A DNA stretch of 6,487 bases from Planctomycetota bacterium (GTDB taxonomy: Bacteria > Planctomycetota > UBA8108 > UBA1146 > JAJFFE01), in the NCBI GenBank assembly GCA_020425835.1, contig JAGQRC010000222.1:1-6487 (forward strand), read 5' to 3'. Positions 5,101 through 6,487 of the stretch are shown in pieces (the first letter of the stretch is position 1; each line of letters opens with the position of its first letter). Position numbers and translations under genes: made by a program. The notes below the pieces were generated by a model. That model was not told where the DNA came from. It made no database searches and saw only the letters and a list, made by a program, of their open reading frames with translations.

Positions 5101-6487
5101 ATGAATCGCTGGCGCAGTCTGGTTGCAGCCCTGGTCGTGATGTCGAGCGCGACGATCGCCTCGGCCCAGTACGCCCCGACCCTGACGACGTCGATCACCG
5201 GGACGGCACCCGGAATGGACGTGGGGCTCTCTTTCGAGCGCGTCGATGTTGCGGGCGCCCCCATCACCACGTCGCACACCCAGCTGTTCGGAGACGGTGC
5301 CTGGGACTTCTCCGGCGTGGCTCCGGGCGCCGCGATCGGCTTCGCCTCGGTCAGTTCGTTCGTCGAGGATGATCTCATCGCCACGCTCGTCGTCGACACG
5401 GTGGCGGCCGGATTGGCGACCGTGAACCTGATCGCCGACGATCTCTCGATCGAGTTGCTCCAGTCGATCACCCTGTCAGGAGGTTCGGACCCGACCGGCA
5501 CGATCGTCGGCACGCTGACCCTCACCGATGGCGTGGCCGGGCCAGAGATGCAGCTCGATGCCCCTCAGCTCTTCCCGGCCGGCACGGCCCCGTTCTTCGC
5601 GTTCTCCTGGCTCTTCTACCTCGAGATCTCGACGCCGATCCTCACGCTTCCCGCCGCTCCGACGACGCTGACCATCGCATCGACCCTGATCTCGGATCAG
5701 GGCGACACCGCGCTGGCGTCCGAGTCGATCGACATCGGTGCGAGTTCGCCCGACTACTTCCCGACGGTCACCTGGAGCCCGACGACGCTGCCCGTCGGTG
5801 ACTTCTCGTTCATCACTCAGGTGGTGACCGACCCGATGATGTCGCGCGTCACGACGGAAGCGGCGAGCAACTTCGAGTTCGGCGCGTTCGACCTCGCGTC
5901 GTTCCTGCCGGGGTCGAACTGTGGCTCCGGTGATGTCGACTTCCTCTACCCGGACACCTACACCTTCGATCTCGTGGTCGACACGGTGAGCCCCGACTTC
6001 CTGTCCGCGTCGGCGATCGTGACCGGCGTCCATCCCGACTGGCTCACGCTGTTGATCTCCCTCGGCGAGCCCGACCCGACCGGGACGTCGATCCTCACCG
6101 TCGCCTACGCCAACAACCCTGGCGATGGCTGCTCGATCGGTTTCAACGACCACAACCTGTTCCCCTACGGAGTGCCGCCGATGATCGGGTCGGACCTCGT
6201 GCTGACACTCGACCATCAGATCGGCTTCCTCGCCCCCGCGACGCCGGGCCCGCTCGAGGTGGTGTCGAGTCTGGTCAGCTCCCTCGCCGACACCGCGTTC
6301 CTGTCATCGACACTGACCGTGGGTGACGTGGTGGGCGGCTTCGACCGCGGCGACTGCAACGTCGATGGCAGCTTCGACATCAGCGACGCGGTGTCGCTGC
6401 TCGGGGTCCTGTTCGTTCCCGGCTCTCCGCCGCCCGCCTGCGACGATGCCTGCGACACCAACGACGACGGAGCACAGGACATCAGCG
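5101..6487 (+). CDS. Secreted protein with two tandem 195-residue modules and a dockerin-like calcium-binding tail, 3' partial
   Basis: 462 complete codons are visible and the gene runs off the right edge. The N-terminus is a Sec signal peptide: MNRWR, a hydrophobic core LVAALVVM, and a signal peptidase I site A-S-A before Gln23. Residues about 24-413 are two tandem copies of one beta-rich module that I do not recognise; the second copy has extra cysteines (C274, C344) that might form a disulfide. From 416 come two EF-hand-like loops of dockerin type: D418-C-N420-V-D422-G ... D426 ... D429, and D452-T-N454-D-D456-G ... D460. The second loop is cut just before its twelfth residue; the next base is G, as Asp would need. 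The spacer between the loops contains L-L-G-V-L-F and paired cysteines (C447, C451). Dockerin-like loops bind calcium and in some systems dock onto cohesins, while in planctomycete-like proteins they are common and their partner is mostly unknown. Expected location is outside the cell or at its surface. The function of the modules is unknown. Confidence 0.88.
   Translation, partial: MNRWRSLVAALVVMSSATIASAQYAPTLTTSITGTAPGMDVGLSFERVDVAGAPITTSHTQLFGDGAWDFSGVAPGAAIGFASVSSFVEDDLIATLVVDTVAAGLATVNLIADDLSIELLQSITLSGGSDPTGTIVGTLTLTDGVAGPEMQLDAPQLFPAGTAPFFAFSWLFYLEISTPILTLPAAPTTLTIASTLISDQGDTALASESIDIGASSPDYFPTVTWSPTTLPVGDFSFITQVVTDPMMSRVTTEAASNFEFGAFDLASFLPGSNCGSGDVDFLYPDTYTFDLVVDTVSPDFLSASAIVTGVHPDWLTLLISLGEPDPTGTSILTVAYANNPGDGCSIGFNDHNLFPYGVPPMIGSDLVLTLDHQIGFLAPATPGPLEVVSSLVSSLADTAFLSSTLTVGDVVGGFDRGDCNVDGSFDISDAVSLLGVLFVPGSPPPACDDACDTNDDGAQDIS
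5170..5754 (+). repeat. Module 1 of the tandem 195-residue repeat (residues 24-218)
   Basis: Anchor motifs are G-A-W-D-F (66-70), P-G (75-76), L-V-V-D-T-V (96-101), D-P-T-G-T (130-134), L-F-P-x-G-x-x-P (157-164) and L-x-x-x-S-x-L-I-S-x-x-x-D-T-A (190-204). The core match to module 2 spans residues 66-213. The outer limits are inferred from the period and a weaker resemblance before residue 66. Confidence 0.75.
5755..6339 (+). repeat. Module 2 of the tandem 195-residue repeat (residues 219-413)
   Basis: The same anchors recur at an offset of 195 residues: G-A-F-D-L (261-265), P-G (270-271), L-V-V-D-T-V (291-296), D-P-T-G-T (325-329) and L-x-x-x-S-x-L-V-S-x-x-x-D-T-A (385-399). L-F-P-x-G-x-x-P is displaced by one residue (353-360), so one small gap opens and closes. 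The module ends directly before the dockerin-like tail. Confidence 0.75.

Noticed and set aside
4803..5525. Long upstream extension of the GyrI-like frame on the minus strand
   Set aside because: The extension is compositionally unlike protein, overlaps the strongly supported divergent gene at 5101, and lies before a good ribosome binding site and GTG at 4802.
5476..6482. Minus-strand open frames opposite the secreted-protein gene
   Set aside because: One is codon-register antisense of the real gene and the other a shorter shadow. Neither has recognisable motifs or a ribosome binding site, while the plus-strand frame has a signal peptide, repeats and dockerin loops.
1..6487. tRNA or rRNA genes, CRISPR arrays, transposase genes or attachment sites
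   Set aside because: Both strands were scanned by eye and no cloverleaf, spaced repeat array, transposase motif or terminal inverted repeat was seen. The only repeats are short in-gene ones and the protein-level duplication.

Overview
The window is GC-rich (about two thirds G+C by eye) and densely coding. It shows four protein genes and no RNA gene, insertion sequence or CRISPR array. Three of the four encode exported or envelope proteins: an outer-membrane beta-barrel, a large lipoprotein, and a secreted protein with a calcium-binding dockerin-like tail. The closing motif of the last gene (G-D-C-N-x-D-G ... D-I-S-D ... L-F ... C-D-D-A-C-D-T-N-D-D-G) and the 'SPAIDAGDP ... D-x-D-G-T-x-A-D-L-G-P-x-G-G' ending of the beta-helix protein are styles I associate with Planctomycetota and similar large-genome marine or soil lineages. 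Myxococcota cannot be excluded. The taxonomic call is an inference.

Positions 1-4203 hold two overlapping plus-strand genes. The first is cut by the left edge. It is an alginate-export-type (AlgE-like) outer-membrane barrel preceded by a small beta-rich domain. Its TGA stop shares one base with the ATG of the second gene (TGATG at 1412-1416). The second gene is a 929-residue lipoprotein: lipobox cysteine, fibronectin-III-like domain, DUF1565-type entry, right-handed beta-helix, Ig-like linker and PPC-type C-terminal domain. Joint transcription, coupled translation and a shared place at the outer membrane suggest one unit that moves, binds or displays a polysaccharide. The substrate is unknown.

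Positions 4204-4331 are a short convergent gap with one stem-loop. Positions 4332-4802 (minus strand) encode a stand-alone GyrI-like small-molecule-binding protein with a GTG start and a good ribosome binding site. Positions 4803-5100 are a divergent intergenic region.

From 5101 to the right edge runs a secreted protein with a perfect AGGAGG ribosome binding site and a clear signal peptide. Its body is two tandem copies of an unrecognised 195-residue module, followed by a two-loop dockerin-like calcium-binding tail that the window cuts at the last residue of the second loop.

The most interesting items are the barrel plus beta-helix lipoprotein pair and the exact 195-residue duplication in the last gene. 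I see nothing that amounts to a proven new system. No catalytic motif is convincing in the lipoprotein, and no polysaccharide synthase or cohesin partner lies inside the window.
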